Positions 1 to 6,999 of a stretch of 64,000 nt of DNA are shown piece after piece (the stretch's first letter is position 1; every line of letters begins with the position of its first letter). A program made the position numbers and the translations under genes. This DNA is from Denitratisoma sp. (GTDB taxonomy: Bacteria; Pseudomonadota; Gammaproteobacteria; Burkholderiales; Rhodocyclaceae), in assembly GCA_032027165.1 (NCBI GenBank), contig JAVSMO010000001.1, forward strand, positions 1,986,458 through 2,050,457, written 5' to 3'. The notes under the pieces were generated by a model, which was not told the DNA's origin, ran no database searches, and saw only the letters and a program-made list of their open reading frames with translations.

Positions 1-767
1 GCGCGGTGTTTCTTGAAGAACAGGCTCGGGTAGAGCATCGGCTCGCGCAGCACACCGTCGGCGACCAGTTGCAGCACGATCAGCAGGCGCCCGAGGCGGC
101 CGTTGCCATCGAGAAACGGGTGAATGGTCTCGAACTGCACATGCGCCAGCGCCGCCTTGATGAGCGGCGGCGTGGACTCCGGCTCGTCGTTGAGGAAGCG
201 CTCGAACGGCGCGAGGCAGTCCTGCAGCGCATCGGCCGGCGGCGGCACGAACGTCGCGTTGCCGGGCCGCGTGCCGCCTATCCACACCTGCGAGCGCCGC
301 ACCTCGCCGGGTGTCTTGCCGCGTCCGCCGGGATGCGTGAGCAGCACCTTGTGCATTTCGCACAGCAGGCGCATGCACAGCGGCAGCCCGCCTTTCAGCC
401 GCTTCAGGCCACGCTCCAGCGCCATCACGCAGCGGCTCACCTCGCGCGCATCGGCTACCGGCACGCCCGGCTGCTCGTCGATCTCGTACAGCAGCAGGTC
501 CGCGAGCGACGATTGCGTGCCCTCGATCTGCGAGGACAGCACCGCCTCCTTGCGCACGAAGCTGTAGAGCAGCAGGGACGCATTGGGCAGGTGCGCGGCG
601 ATGGCATCGAGCCGGCCGAGCGCCAGCAAGGCATCGTCGAAGCGCCTGCGCAAGGCCGGCGACCACTCCAGCGGCGGCGCCGGCGGCAACGGCGCCGGCA
701 CGAAGGCGTCGAACGGCTCGCCTGTCGTGGTGACTCTCACATACCTGCCGGGAGCGGGTCGCTGCAT
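1..767 (-). CDS. Fic family protein (partial, 3' end outside window)
   Basis: About 255 residues are visible; the C-terminus lies beyond the left edge. The Fic core HPFLDGNGRLGR sits at residues 216-227, with catalytic His216 and the phosphate-binding loop intact. Fic enzymes usually transfer AMP from ATP to a hydroxyl of a target protein. An upstream helix carries SSQIEG (residues 78-83), which fits the (S/T)xxxE(G/N) autoinhibitory motif of class II Fic proteins, where the Glu blocks productive ATP binding. The ATG at 767 was chosen because it follows the AT-rich palindromic region and the protein reads as a normal Fic N-terminus from there. No antitoxin-like partner is seen upstream. Family certain; target unknown. 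Confidence 0.9.
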   Translation of the reverse strand, partial: MQRPAPGRYVRVTTTGEPFDAFVPAPLPPAPPLEWSPALRRRFDDALLALGRLDAIAAHLPNASLLLYSFVRKEAVLSSQIEGTQSSLADLLLYEIDEQPGVPVADAREVSRCVMALERGLKRLKGGLPLCMRLLCEMHKVLLTHPGGRGKTPGEVRRSQVWIGGTRPGNATFVPPPADALQDCLAPFERFLNDEPESTPPLIKAALAHVQFETIHPFLDGNGRLGRLLIVLQLVADGVLREPMLYPSLFFKKHR

Positions 768-780
768 GGGCGTTGAGCCG

Positions 781-830
781 AACCTAAAATAAGCGCGAGC
801 GTTATTTTAGGTTGTAACTCCAACCTAAAT
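781..830. promoter_or_regulatory. Palindromic operator upstream of the fic gene
   Basis: AACCTAAAATAA (781-792) and TTATTTTAGGTT (802-813) form a perfect 12-bp inverted repeat with a 9-base spacer. A further half-copy, AACCTAAAT, lies at 822-830. The block starts 14 bases upstream of the fic ATG and is AT-rich in a GC-rich genome, so it probably overlaps the fic promoter and binds a dimeric repressor. The binding protein is not identified. Confidence 0.6.
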
Positions 831-870
831 CAATAGGGGCGGCTGATTGAGGTTCGCATAGGTACGCCAG

Positions 871-902
871 AAAAAAAACGGGAACCCATTTCGGAGTTCC
901 CG
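871..902 (-). terminator. Rho-independent terminator of the DUF2892 gene
   Basis: On the minus strand CGGGAAC (902-896) pairs with GTTCCCG (885-879), with two more possible inner pairs, and is followed directly by eight T residues (878-871). It lies about 45 bases after the DUF2892 stop codon. Confidence 0.85.
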
Positions 903-947
903 TTGGAACCTGCCGCTTTGCGCGGCGAGGAGGAGGAGGGTTGCGGC

Positions 948-1178
948 TTACGCGCAGCTGCCGCCGATGGACGGCTTGGCGACGCCCAGCTTGATCAGGA
1001 TAGTCTCCAGCGGGCAGAACTTGGTGAAGCCGCTCTGGAACAGGTTGGCGCCGACGAAGGCGGTGAACCACAGCCACGACATCTGCGACAGGTCGGCCTG
1101 GCCGTTGGCGTGGGCGAGGCCCAGCGAGACGAGGATGAAGGTGCCGGCGAAGATGCGGATGTATTGATTGACGGTCAT
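948..1178 (-). CDS. DUF2892 (YgaP-type transmembrane) protein
   Basis: Small 76-residue inner-membrane protein starting MTVNQYIRIFAG, the usual opening of DUF2892 proteins, with two hydrophobic segments (about residues 9-28 and 34-50). The C-terminal part has Cys in KFCPLE and GGSC, typical of family members associated with sulfide or persulfide metabolism, often fused to or beside rhodaneses. The ATG at 1178 has GGAG eight bases upstream; an in-frame ATG at 1190 lacks that spacing. It has its own terminator and an inverted repeat upstream, so it is probably monocistronic. Biochemical role unknown. Confidence 0.8.
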   Translation of the reverse strand: MTVNQYIRIFAGTFILVSLGLAHANGQADLSQMSWLWFTAFVGANLFQSGFTKFCPLETILIKLGVAKPSIGGSCA

Positions 1179-1198
1179 GTGGTGCTCCATTGAGTAAT

Positions 1199-1214
1199 AT
1201 TAGTTGTTGCTAAT
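1199..1214. promoter_or_regulatory. Inverted repeat upstream of the DUF2892 gene
   Basis: ATTAG-TTGTTG-CTAAT, 5-bp perfect arms, about 20 bases upstream of the DUF2892 start. Its size resembles operators of ArsR-type sulfide or persulfide sensors that control such genes. Assignment to a regulator is inference. Confidence 0.4.
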
Positions 1215-1296
1215 GTACTGTTGCTGAGGCGACGGGTCAAGCGGAAATTTCGGGTGTGTGACTTGGGTTACAGAGGGGCGATTACCCTCACCCCGG

Positions 1297-1319
1297 CCCT
1301 CTCCCTGAGAGGGAGAGGG
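1297..1319. repeat. CCCTCTCCC-type intergenic hairpin
   Basis: CCCTCTCCCT (1297-1306) and AGGGAGAGGG (1310-1319) are perfect complements around a 3-base loop. Related hairpins occur at 2395-2420 and 61952-61972, all between genes, so this is a dispersed intergenic repeat family in this genome. Confidence 0.7.
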
Positions 1320-1364
1320 GGAGGATTCCCGCAAATAACGTGCTATTTATTGGCACGATCATGC

Positions 1365-1370
1365 TAGAAT
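1365..1370 (+). promoter_or_regulatory. Likely -10 box of the MNT/HEPN operon
   Basis: TAGAAT ends seven bases before the ATG at 1377, so transcription would start at or next to the start codon and give a leaderless mRNA. No Shine-Dalgarno sequence precedes the ATG. CGTGC (1339-1343) and GCACG (1353-1357) flank the spacer as a short inverted repeat that could be an autoregulatory operator for the gene's own winged-helix domain. Confidence 0.45.
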
Positions 1371-1376
1371 CTGGAC

Positions 1377-1967
1377 ATGTCAATTGCCTCCGCCCTTTTT
1401 TCCGACAGCCAGACCCGCGTGCTGCGCTGGCTGTTCGGCCAGCCGGATCGCGGCTTTCACCTGAGCGAGCTGCGCCGCCTGTCCGGCCTGGGCAGCGCTT
1501 CGCTGCAACGGGAACTGAACCGCCTGGCCGAAGCGGGGCTGGTGCAATCCGAGCGGGTCGGCAACCTGCGCCGCTTCCAGGCCAATCCGCACAGTCCGGT
1601 ATTCGGCGAGCTGGTGGCGCTCACGCGCAAGACGCTGGGGGCGGAGCCCCTGCTGCGCGAGGCGCTGCAGCCGCTGCTGCCCGACCTGCAGGGCGCGTGG
1701 ATCTTCGGCTCGGTGGCGAAGCAGACCGACACGGCGCAAAGCGACATCGACGTGATGCTGGTCGGCAAGAACCTGTCGCTCGCGAAAGTGCTGGAGCTGC
1801 TGCTGCCGGTGGAGGCGCAGCTCGGGCGCAAGATCAATCCGACCTGCTACACGCCGGCCGAATTCGCGCGGCGCCGCGCCGAAGCCGATTCGTTCGTCAA
1901 TCGCGTCCTGGCGCAACCTGTCCTGCCTTTGATCGGAGCACTGCATGAATCTTCCCGCGCTGGATAA
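1377..1967 (+). CDS. wHTH-MNT nucleotidyltransferase (antitoxin-like)
   Basis: 196 residues in two parts. Residues 1-70 form a winged helix-turn-helix (ELRRLSGLGSASLQRELNRL). Residues 100-190 form a minimal nucleotidyltransferase with GSVAKQTDTAQSDID (111-125), the GS...DxD pattern that binds the metal-nucleotide. Proteins of this type act as antitoxins in MNT/HEPN modules, where the MNT enzyme AMPylates and silences the HEPN partner; the fused winged helix suggests autorepression. The next gene overlaps by 23 bases, which supports translational coupling. No SD sequence is seen. Confidence 0.75.
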   Translation: MSIASALFSDSQTRVLRWLFGQPDRGFHLSELRRLSGLGSASLQRELNRLAEAGLVQSERVGNLRRFQANPHSPVFGELVALTRKTLGAEPLLREALQPLLPDLQGAWIFGSVAKQTDTAQSDIDVMLVGKNLSLAKVLELLLPVEAQLGRKINPTCYTPAEFARRRAEADSFVNRVLAQPVLPLIGALHESSRAG

Positions 1968-2364
1968 TCTGGTGCGCATCGGCCAGCTCAAGGCCGAGCC
2001 GCGCAACGTGGCCGAGGTCGAGCGCATGTTGGCGATGGCCAGGAGCCGGCTGGTCGATGCGAAGCAGACCAACATCTCGCTCGAAGGACGCTTCACCAGC
2101 GCCTACAACGCCGCGCATGCCGCGGCCCTGGCCGCCCTGCGCTGGCATGGCTACCGCAGCGAAAATCGCTTCACAGTGTTCCAGTCTCTCACGCACACCC
2201 TCGACTGGCCGGCGCCCCGCTGGCGGGTGCTGGATGCCGCCCACCAGAAACGGAACATGGCCGAGTACGAGGGTTTCCTTGAAGTGGAGGAATCCGCGAT
2301 CGTTGAGCTTTGCGGGGTGGTGGCTGATCTGATCGGGGATGTGGGGAAGCTGGTTGGGAAGTAG
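1945..2364 (+). CDS. HEPN-like protein (toxin-like partner of MNT)
   Basis: 139-residue all-helical protein. HQKRNMAEY at residues 100-108 resembles the HEPN active-site region, but the classical RxxxxH order is replaced by H100..R103-N104..Y108, as in more divergent HEPN groups. Catalytic RNase activity is therefore uncertain. It overlaps the end of the MNT gene, as expected for a type VII-like toxin-antitoxin pair. The ATG at 1945 is chosen because the overlap and the full helical fold both begin there. It could also be a non-toxic HEPN regulator. Confidence 0.6.
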   Translation: MNLPALDNLVRIGQLKAEPRNVAEVERMLAMARSRLVDAKQTNISLEGRFTSAYNAAHAAALAALRWHGYRSENRFTVFQSLTHTLDWPAPRWRVLDAAHQKRNMAEYEGFLEVEESAIVELCGVVADLIGDVGKLVGK

Positions 2365-2394
2365 ACGGCCCCTCGTCCTGGCCCTCTCCCCCGG

Positions 2395-2420
2395 CCCCTC
2401 TCCCGCACGCGGGAGAGGGG
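2395..2420. terminator. Hairpin between convergent HEPN and RND genes
   Basis: CCCCTCTCCCGC (2395-2406) pairs perfectly with GCGGGAGAGGGG (2409-2420). It sits between the 3' ends of two convergent genes, so it may end both transcripts, although no T-run follows on either side. Same family as the repeat at 1297. Confidence 0.5.
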
Positions 2421-2428
2421 AGGAGATG

Positions 2429-2452
2429 AAAGTCAGTCCGCGCGGGACGGCG
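2429..2452 (+). repeat. 24-bp bipartite motif, copy 1
   Basis: Perfect AAAGTCAGTC (2429-2438), core CGCGCGGG, then ACGGCG (2447-2452). It overlaps the stop codon of the RND permease gene, which reads the opposite strand. Confidence 0.9.
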
Positions 2453-5400
2453 CGGCGATGCGGTTCTTCATCGCGGCGTAGTAGAGGACGGGGATCACCA
2501 CCAGCGTCAGCAGCGTCGAGACGAAGATGCCGAAGATGAGGCTGATGGCGAGGCCGTTGAAGATCGGGTCGTCGAGGATGAAGATGGCGCCGATCATGGC
2601 GGCGAGACCGGTCAGCGCGATGGGCTTGGCGCGGATGATGCCGGCCTGGATCACGGCCTCGGCGAAGTCCATGCCGCCGGCGACCTGCTCGTTGATGAAG
2701 TCCACCAGCAGGATGGAGTTGCGCACGATGATGCCGGCCAGCGCGATCATGCCGATCATCGAGGTGGCGGTGAACTGGCTGCCGAGCAGGGCGTGGCCGG
2801 GCATGACGCCGATGATGGTGAGCGGGATCGGCGCCATGATGATCAGCGGCACCAGGTAGCTCTTGAACTGTGCCACCACCAGCAGGTAGATGAGGATCAG
2901 GCCGACGGCGTAGGCGAGGCCCATGTCGCGGAAGGTCTCGTAGGTCACCTGCCACTCGCCGTCCCACTTCAGCGCATAGCCGGCGTAGGGGTCCTTCGGC
3001 TGCTTGATGAAATATTCGCCGAGCGTGCCGCCCTGCTCGAGGGCCATGCCGTTCACCTTGCTGCGGATGTCGAACATGCCGTACAAGGGTGAATCGAGCT
3101 TGCCGCCCATGTCGCCGACGACGTACACCACCGGCAGCAGGTCCTTGTGGTAGATGGCCTTCTCGCGCAGGGCCTGGCGCACCTCGACCAGCTCGGAGAC
3201 CGGCACCATGCGGCCGTCCCTTGCGCGCACCGTGAGCTTGAGCAGCGAGTCGAGCGCGTTCTGCTTCTCCGGGGCGAGGGTCACGCGCACCGGGATCTCG
3301 TACTTGGCGTCCTGCGAGTGGGCCGGCGTGACGTTCTCGCCGGCCAGCCCCATGCGCACCACCTCGACGATATCCTTCTGCGCGACGCCGAGCAGCGCGG
3401 CCTTGCTTTGCGAGACGCGCAGCACGAACTTCTGCGCGTCGGCCTGCACGGAGTCGTCGACGCCGACGATGTCGGCGGTGCCCTCGAAGGCCTTGCGCAC
3501 CTCTTTCGCCACGGCGATCTGGCCGGCGTAGTCGGGGCCGTACACCTCGGCGACGATGGGCGAGAGCACCGGCGGGCCGGGCGGCACTTCGACCACCTTG
3601 GCGTTGCCGCCGTGCTTTTTCGCGATCGCGGCGATGCGGTCGCGCACGGAGACGGCGATCTCGTGGCTCTGCCGGTGGCGGTGCTTCTTGTCGACGAGGT
3701 TCACCTGGATGTCGCCCAGCTCGCTTGATGCGCGCAGGTAGTACTGGCGCACCAGGCCGTTGAAGTTGATCGGGCTGGCGGCGCCGGCGTAGGCCTGGTA
3801 GTCGGTGACCTCTTCCACCTGGGCGATCTCGGCGCCGATCTCGCGCAGGACGCGGGCGGTGTCTTCCAGCGGCGTGCCGGCCGGCATGTCGAGCACGACC
3901 TGGAACTCGCTCTTGTTGTCGAAAGGCAGCATCTTCAGCACGACGAGCTGCACCACGGCCAGCGACACCGAGACGGCGATGGCGGCGAAGATGCCGAGCC
4001 AGAGCTTGCGGCGGGCGGCGCGGCCGGTGCGCTCGTCGAGGAAGGGCGTGACGTACTTGCGGAAGAGCGGCTCGAGCTTGGCCGTGACCTTGTCGGGGCC
4101 GTGCGCGGCGTGACTGCCGCCATGCTTGCCGCCGAGCAGCTTCAGCGCCAGCCAGGGCGTCACCACGAAGGCGATGGCGAGCGAGATGAACATGCCCATC
4201 GAGGCGTTGATGGGGATGGGGCTCATGTAGGGGCCCATCAGGCCGCTGACGAAGGCCATCGGCAAGAGTGCCGCGATGACGGTGAAGGTGGCGAGGATGG
4301 TCGGGCCGCCGACTTCGTCGACCGCCTTCGGGATGATCTGCCAGAGGTGCTTGTCGGGTTCGAGCTGCTGCCAGCGGTGGATGTTCTCGACGACGACGAT
4401 GGCGTCGTCGACCAGGATGCCGATGGAGAAGATCAGGGCGAACAGCGACACGCGGTTCAGCGTGAAGCCCCAGGCCCAGGAGGCGAACAGCGTCGCCGCC
4501 AAAGTCAGCGTCACCGCCACGCCAACAATGACGGCCTCGCGCTTGCCGAGTGCAAACAACACCAGCAGCACCACGGCGCCGGTGGCGAAGACCAGCTTGC
4601 CGATCAGCTTCTGCGCCTTGTCGGTGGCGGTGGCGCCGTAGTTGCGCGTGACGGTGAACTCGACGCCCCCGGGGATCACCGCGCCCTTCAGCGCCTCGGC
4701 GCGTTTGATGACGGATTCGGCGACGTCGGCGGCGTTGACGCCGGGCTTCTTGGAGATCGACAGCGTGACGGCCGGGAATTCCCCATCCTTGTTGCCGTGC
4801 CAGACGTACTGCGACGGCTGGTCGGCGCCGTCGTCGATGCGGGCCACGTCGGACATGAACACCGGCTTGCCGGCGTCGACGCCGACCACCAGGCGCTTCA
4901 CGTCGGCGGCGGTTTCCAGATAGGTGCCGGTCTCGACGAGGATCTCGCGGTTGCCCGAGACCAGATTGCCGGAAGGCTGCAGGGCATTCGAGAGCTGCAG
5001 CGCGGCCTTGATGTCCTGCGCGGTGATGCCGTGCGAGGCCATGCGCTCGGCGTCCATCGCCACGCGGATCACGTGGCCGGGGCCGCCCAGCGTGACGACG
5101 TCGCGCGTGCCGGGGATGCGCTTCATGTCGATCTCGACGGCGCGCGCCACCTGCTGCATCTCGAAGGCGGCGCGGGCGGGGTCCTTCGTCCAGAAGGTCA
5201 GCGTGACGATGGGCACGTCGTCGATGCCCTTCGGCTTGATGATGGGTTCGCCGACGCCAAGCTGGGGCGAGACCCAGTCGCGGTTGGAATTCACGGTGTC
5301 GTAGAGGCGCACCAGCGCCTGGATCGGGTCTTCGCCGACGACGTACTGCACGGTGATGACGGCCATGCCGGGGCGCGAGACGGAGTACACGTGCTCGATG

Positions 5401-5636
5401 CCGGCGATGCGCGAGAGCACCTGCTCGGCCGGCCGCGCCACCAGGTTCTCGACGTCGCGCGCCGAGGCGCCCGGGAACGGCACGAAGACGTTGGCCATCG
5501 TCACGTTGATCTGCGGCTCTTCCTCGCGCGGCGTCACCAGCACGGCGAACAGGCCGAGCAGGAAGGCGATCAGCGCGATGAGCGGCGTCATCTGCGAGCG
5601 CTGGAACAGTTCGGCGATTTTTCCGGAGATGCCCAT
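2433..5636 (-). CDS. RND efflux permease (AcrB family)
   Basis: 1067-residue inner-membrane proton-driven pump, normal for the family. It shows the cytoplasmic N-terminus, TM1 at about 15-35, two large periplasmic loops, and the TM4 proton-relay motif GILVDDAIVVVENIHR with the paired Asp. Residues NVFVPFPGASARDVENLVARP are the usual porter-domain start. It is cotranscribed with the adaptor gene upstream (99-base gap with a long-range stem). No outer-membrane channel gene is adjacent, so it presumably uses a TolC-type channel from elsewhere. Substrate unknown; the sequence looks more like the multidrug (HAE) than the metal (HME) branch, but this is not proven. Confidence 0.93.
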   Translation of the reverse strand: MGISGKIAELFQRSQMTPLIALIAFLLGLFAVLVTPREEEPQINVTMANVFVPFPGASARDVENLVARPAEQVLSRIAGIEHVYSVSRPGMAVITVQYVVGEDPIQALVRLYDTVNSNRDWVSPQLGVGEPIIKPKGIDDVPIVTLTFWTKDPARAAFEMQQVARAVEIDMKRIPGTRDVVTLGGPGHVIRVAMDAERMASHGITAQDIKAALQLSNALQPSGNLVSGNREILVETGTYLETAADVKRLVVGVDAGKPVFMSDVARIDDGADQPSQYVWHGNKDGEFPAVTLSISKKPGVNAADVAESVIKRAEALKGAVIPGGVEFTVTRNYGATATDKAQKLIGKLVFATGAVVLLVLFALGKREAVIVGVAVTLTLAATLFASWAWGFTLNRVSLFALIFSIGILVDDAIVVVENIHRWQQLEPDKHLWQIIPKAVDEVGGPTILATFTVIAALLPMAFVSGLMGPYMSPIPINASMGMFISLAIAFVVTPWLALKLLGGKHGGSHAAHGPDKVTAKLEPLFRKYVTPFLDERTGRAARRKLWLGIFAAIAVSVSLAVVQLVVLKMLPFDNKSEFQVVLDMPAGTPLEDTARVLREIGAEIAQVEEVTDYQAYAGAASPINFNGLVRQYYLRASSELGDIQVNLVDKKHRHRQSHEIAVSVRDRIAAIAKKHGGNAKVVEVPPGPPVLSPIVAEVYGPDYAGQIAVAKEVRKAFEGTADIVGVDDSVQADAQKFVLRVSQSKAALLGVAQKDIVEVVRMGLAGENVTPAHSQDAKYEIPVRVTLAPEKQNALDSLLKLTVRARDGRMVPVSELVEVRQALREKAIYHKDLLPVVYVVGDMGGKLDSPLYGMFDIRSKVNGMALEQGGTLGEYFIKQPKDPYAGYALKWDGEWQVTYETFRDMGLAYAVGLILIYLLVVAQFKSYLVPLIIMAPIPLTIIGVMPGHALLGSQFTATSMIGMIALAGIIVRNSILLVDFINEQVAGGMDFAEAVIQAGIIRAKPIALTGLAAMIGAIFILDDPIFNGLAISLIFGIFVSTLLTLVVIPVLYYAAMKNRIAAPSRAD

Positions 5637-5659
5637 TCGTCTTCCGTCAGGAATAAAAG

Positions 5660-5727
5660 GAGCGCAGGGACGGGATCAGAGGAAGGAGGAGGGAGGAAAC
5701 CCCTGCCCCGTTTGAATCCCTGCGCTC
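5660..5727 (-). other. Intercistronic stem between adaptor and permease genes
   Basis: GAGCGCAGGGA (5660-5670) and TCCCTGCGCTC (5717-5727) are perfect 11-bp complements enclosing 46 bases. In the mRNA this forms a long-range hairpin between the two efflux cistrons and may set their relative stability or translation. Confidence 0.5.
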
Positions 5728-5735
5728 ACTAGCTT

Positions 5736-6737
5736 TTACGGTGCAGGGCGAGCAGTAATGCCCGCCTTGACCGGATCGAGTGCGACCTTTTCGCCGGCGG
5801 AGAGTCCCGCCAGCACTTCATGGAAGCCGCCGGCCAAGGGCTCGGAGAGCCGCACCTGGCGCAGGCGCGCCGCGTTCTTCTCGTCGATGACGTACACCGC
5901 CGTCACCTCGCCCCGGCGCAGCACGGCCGCGGCCGGCACCAGCAGCTTCTTCGCTTTGCCGGTGACGAAGTGGGCGCGGGAGAAGATGCCGGGAATGATG
6001 CCGGGCTGGTTGTCGGGCAGATACACGCGCGCCGTCACGCTGTGGGTGCGCGGGTCGGCCGAGGGGAAGACTTCGACTTTCGCCGCGTCGATCCACTTGC
6101 CGCTCTCGGGGAATTCGATCTTCGCGCGCAGGTTGGCGCGCACTTCGGCCAGCTTGTACTGCGGGATGCTGGCGCTGACGCGCAGGCCCTTCGGATCGTA
6201 GACCGTGATGAGCGGCTTGCCGGGCACGGCCATCTCGCCGGCCTCGGTGTGGCGCTGGGCGACGAAGCCCGTCAGCGGCGAGACGATGCTGGCGTGGCTG
6301 GCGGCGGCACCCGCGGCGCCGGAACCGGCCTGCGCCGCACGGTAGTCGGCCTCGGCCTTGTCGAGGGCGGCCTTGCTGATGAACTTCTGCGCGTGGAGGT
6401 TCTTGGTGCGCTCGTAGTTGGCTTTCGCGTTGGCGAGCGTGGCCTGGCTGGCGGCGTAGCCTTCGGCGGCTTCGCGCGCATCGATGCGCATGAGGAGCTG
6501 GCCCTGCTTCACGGCGTCGCCGGCGTCGGCGCGCACTTCCATGACGCGGCCCGGCACCTGGGCGGCGATGGTCGCCTGCTTCACCGCCTCGACGACGGCC
6601 TCGGCGGGATAGGTCAGCTCGATCTCGCGCAGCTCGACCGTGGCGGTGGCCAGCGGCACGGACTGGGCAAAAGTCAGTCCCGGCAGCACGGCGGCCAGCA
6701 GGAGGAAGGCAAGTTTGGATGGCATGCGAGAAAACAT
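5736..6737 (-). CDS. RND periplasmic adaptor (membrane fusion protein)
   Basis: 333 residues with a signal peptide (hydrophobic residues 9-24, cleavage near TFAQ-SV). A split lipoyl/biotinyl-like domain surrounds a coiled-coil hairpin at about residues 75-150 (AREAAEGYAASQATLANAKANYER region), followed by beta-barrel and membrane-proximal domains. It bridges the RND pump and an outer-membrane channel. First gene of the operon; a consensus sigma-70 promoter places transcription start almost on this ATG. An in-frame ATG at 6725 is the alternative start and would leave a 12-base leader. No SD is visible for either. Confidence 0.9.
   Translation of the reverse strand: MFSRMPSKLAFLLLAAVLPGLTFAQSVPLATATVELREIELTYPAEAVVEAVKQATIAAQVPGRVMEVRADAGDAVKQGQLLMRIDAREAAEGYAASQATLANAKANYERTKNLHAQKFISKAALDKAEADYRAAQAGSGAAGAAASHASIVSPLTGFVAQRHTEAGEMAVPGKPLITVYDPKGLRVSASIPQYKLAEVRANLRAKIEFPESGKWIDAAKVEVFPSADPRTHSVTARVYLPDNQPGIIPGIFSRAHFVTGKAKKLLVPAAAVLRRGEVTAVYVIDEKNAARLRQVRLSEPLAGGFHEVLAGLSAGEKVALDPVKAGITARPAP
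6670..6693 (+). repeat. 24-bp bipartite motif, copy 2
   Basis: Perfect AAAGTCAGTC (6670-6679), core CCGGCAGC, ACGGCG (6688-6693). It lies inside the adaptor gene on the strand opposite to coding and encodes the hydrophobic part of the signal peptide (PGLTFA). Confidence 0.9.
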
Positions 6738-6744
6738 GAACGTT

Positions 6745-6773
6745 ATATTAGAGTTTTCTTATATTGATGTCAA
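6745..6773 (-). promoter_or_regulatory. Consensus sigma-70 promoter of the efflux operon
   Basis: On the minus strand TTGACA (6773-6768), a 17-base spacer, then TAATAT (6750-6745). The expected start is at about 6738, directly at the adaptor ATG (6737), so the mRNA would be leaderless unless the ATG at 6725 is used. No regulator gene is adjacent. Confidence 0.75.
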
Positions 6774-6862
6774 CGACCACGACTGTTTCCACAGTAGCAT
6801 TTCCCGAGAACAATAAAATCAAGATGTTGTCAAAAAGCCGCCGTTTCAGGTGCGCGGCCCAA

Positions 6863-6909
6863 TGCACCATTTTGGTGAACATTGCCGGCAATTGCACCAA
6901 TAGGGTGCA
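6863..6909 (+). promoter_or_regulatory. Two NtrC-type binding sites upstream of gdhA
   Basis: TGCACCATTTTGGTGAA (6863-6879) and TGCACCAATAGGGTGCA (6893-6909) closely match the NtrC dyad TGCACCA-N3-TGGTGCA. They are 30 bases apart start to start, about three helical turns. This is the usual enhancer arrangement and ties the gene to nitrogen status. A clear -24/-12 promoter is not seen between them and the gene: GG-N10-GC near 6935-6950 is a weak match. NtrC may therefore repress or act on a poorly matching promoter. Confidence 0.65.
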
Positions 6910-6999
6910 TATGGGCGTTAAAATTCCTCCCCCGCGGCGGCTGGGGGCATGCGGTACCCGCCCGGATTTCGATTTTCACTCATATTTGTGGAGAGTTTC

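Noticed and set aside
1351..1366. TTGGCACGATCATGCT looks like a sigma-54 promoter ahead of the MNT gene
   Set aside because: GG and GC are 9 bases apart instead of the strictly required 10, and no activator sites are present; the TAGAAT -10 box is a better candidate.
4501..4524. AAAGTCAGCG followed by ACGCCA, a possible fifteenth copy of the 24-bp word
   Set aside because: Both halves diverge (two mismatches left, three right). It could be a decayed copy but falls below the level I would count.
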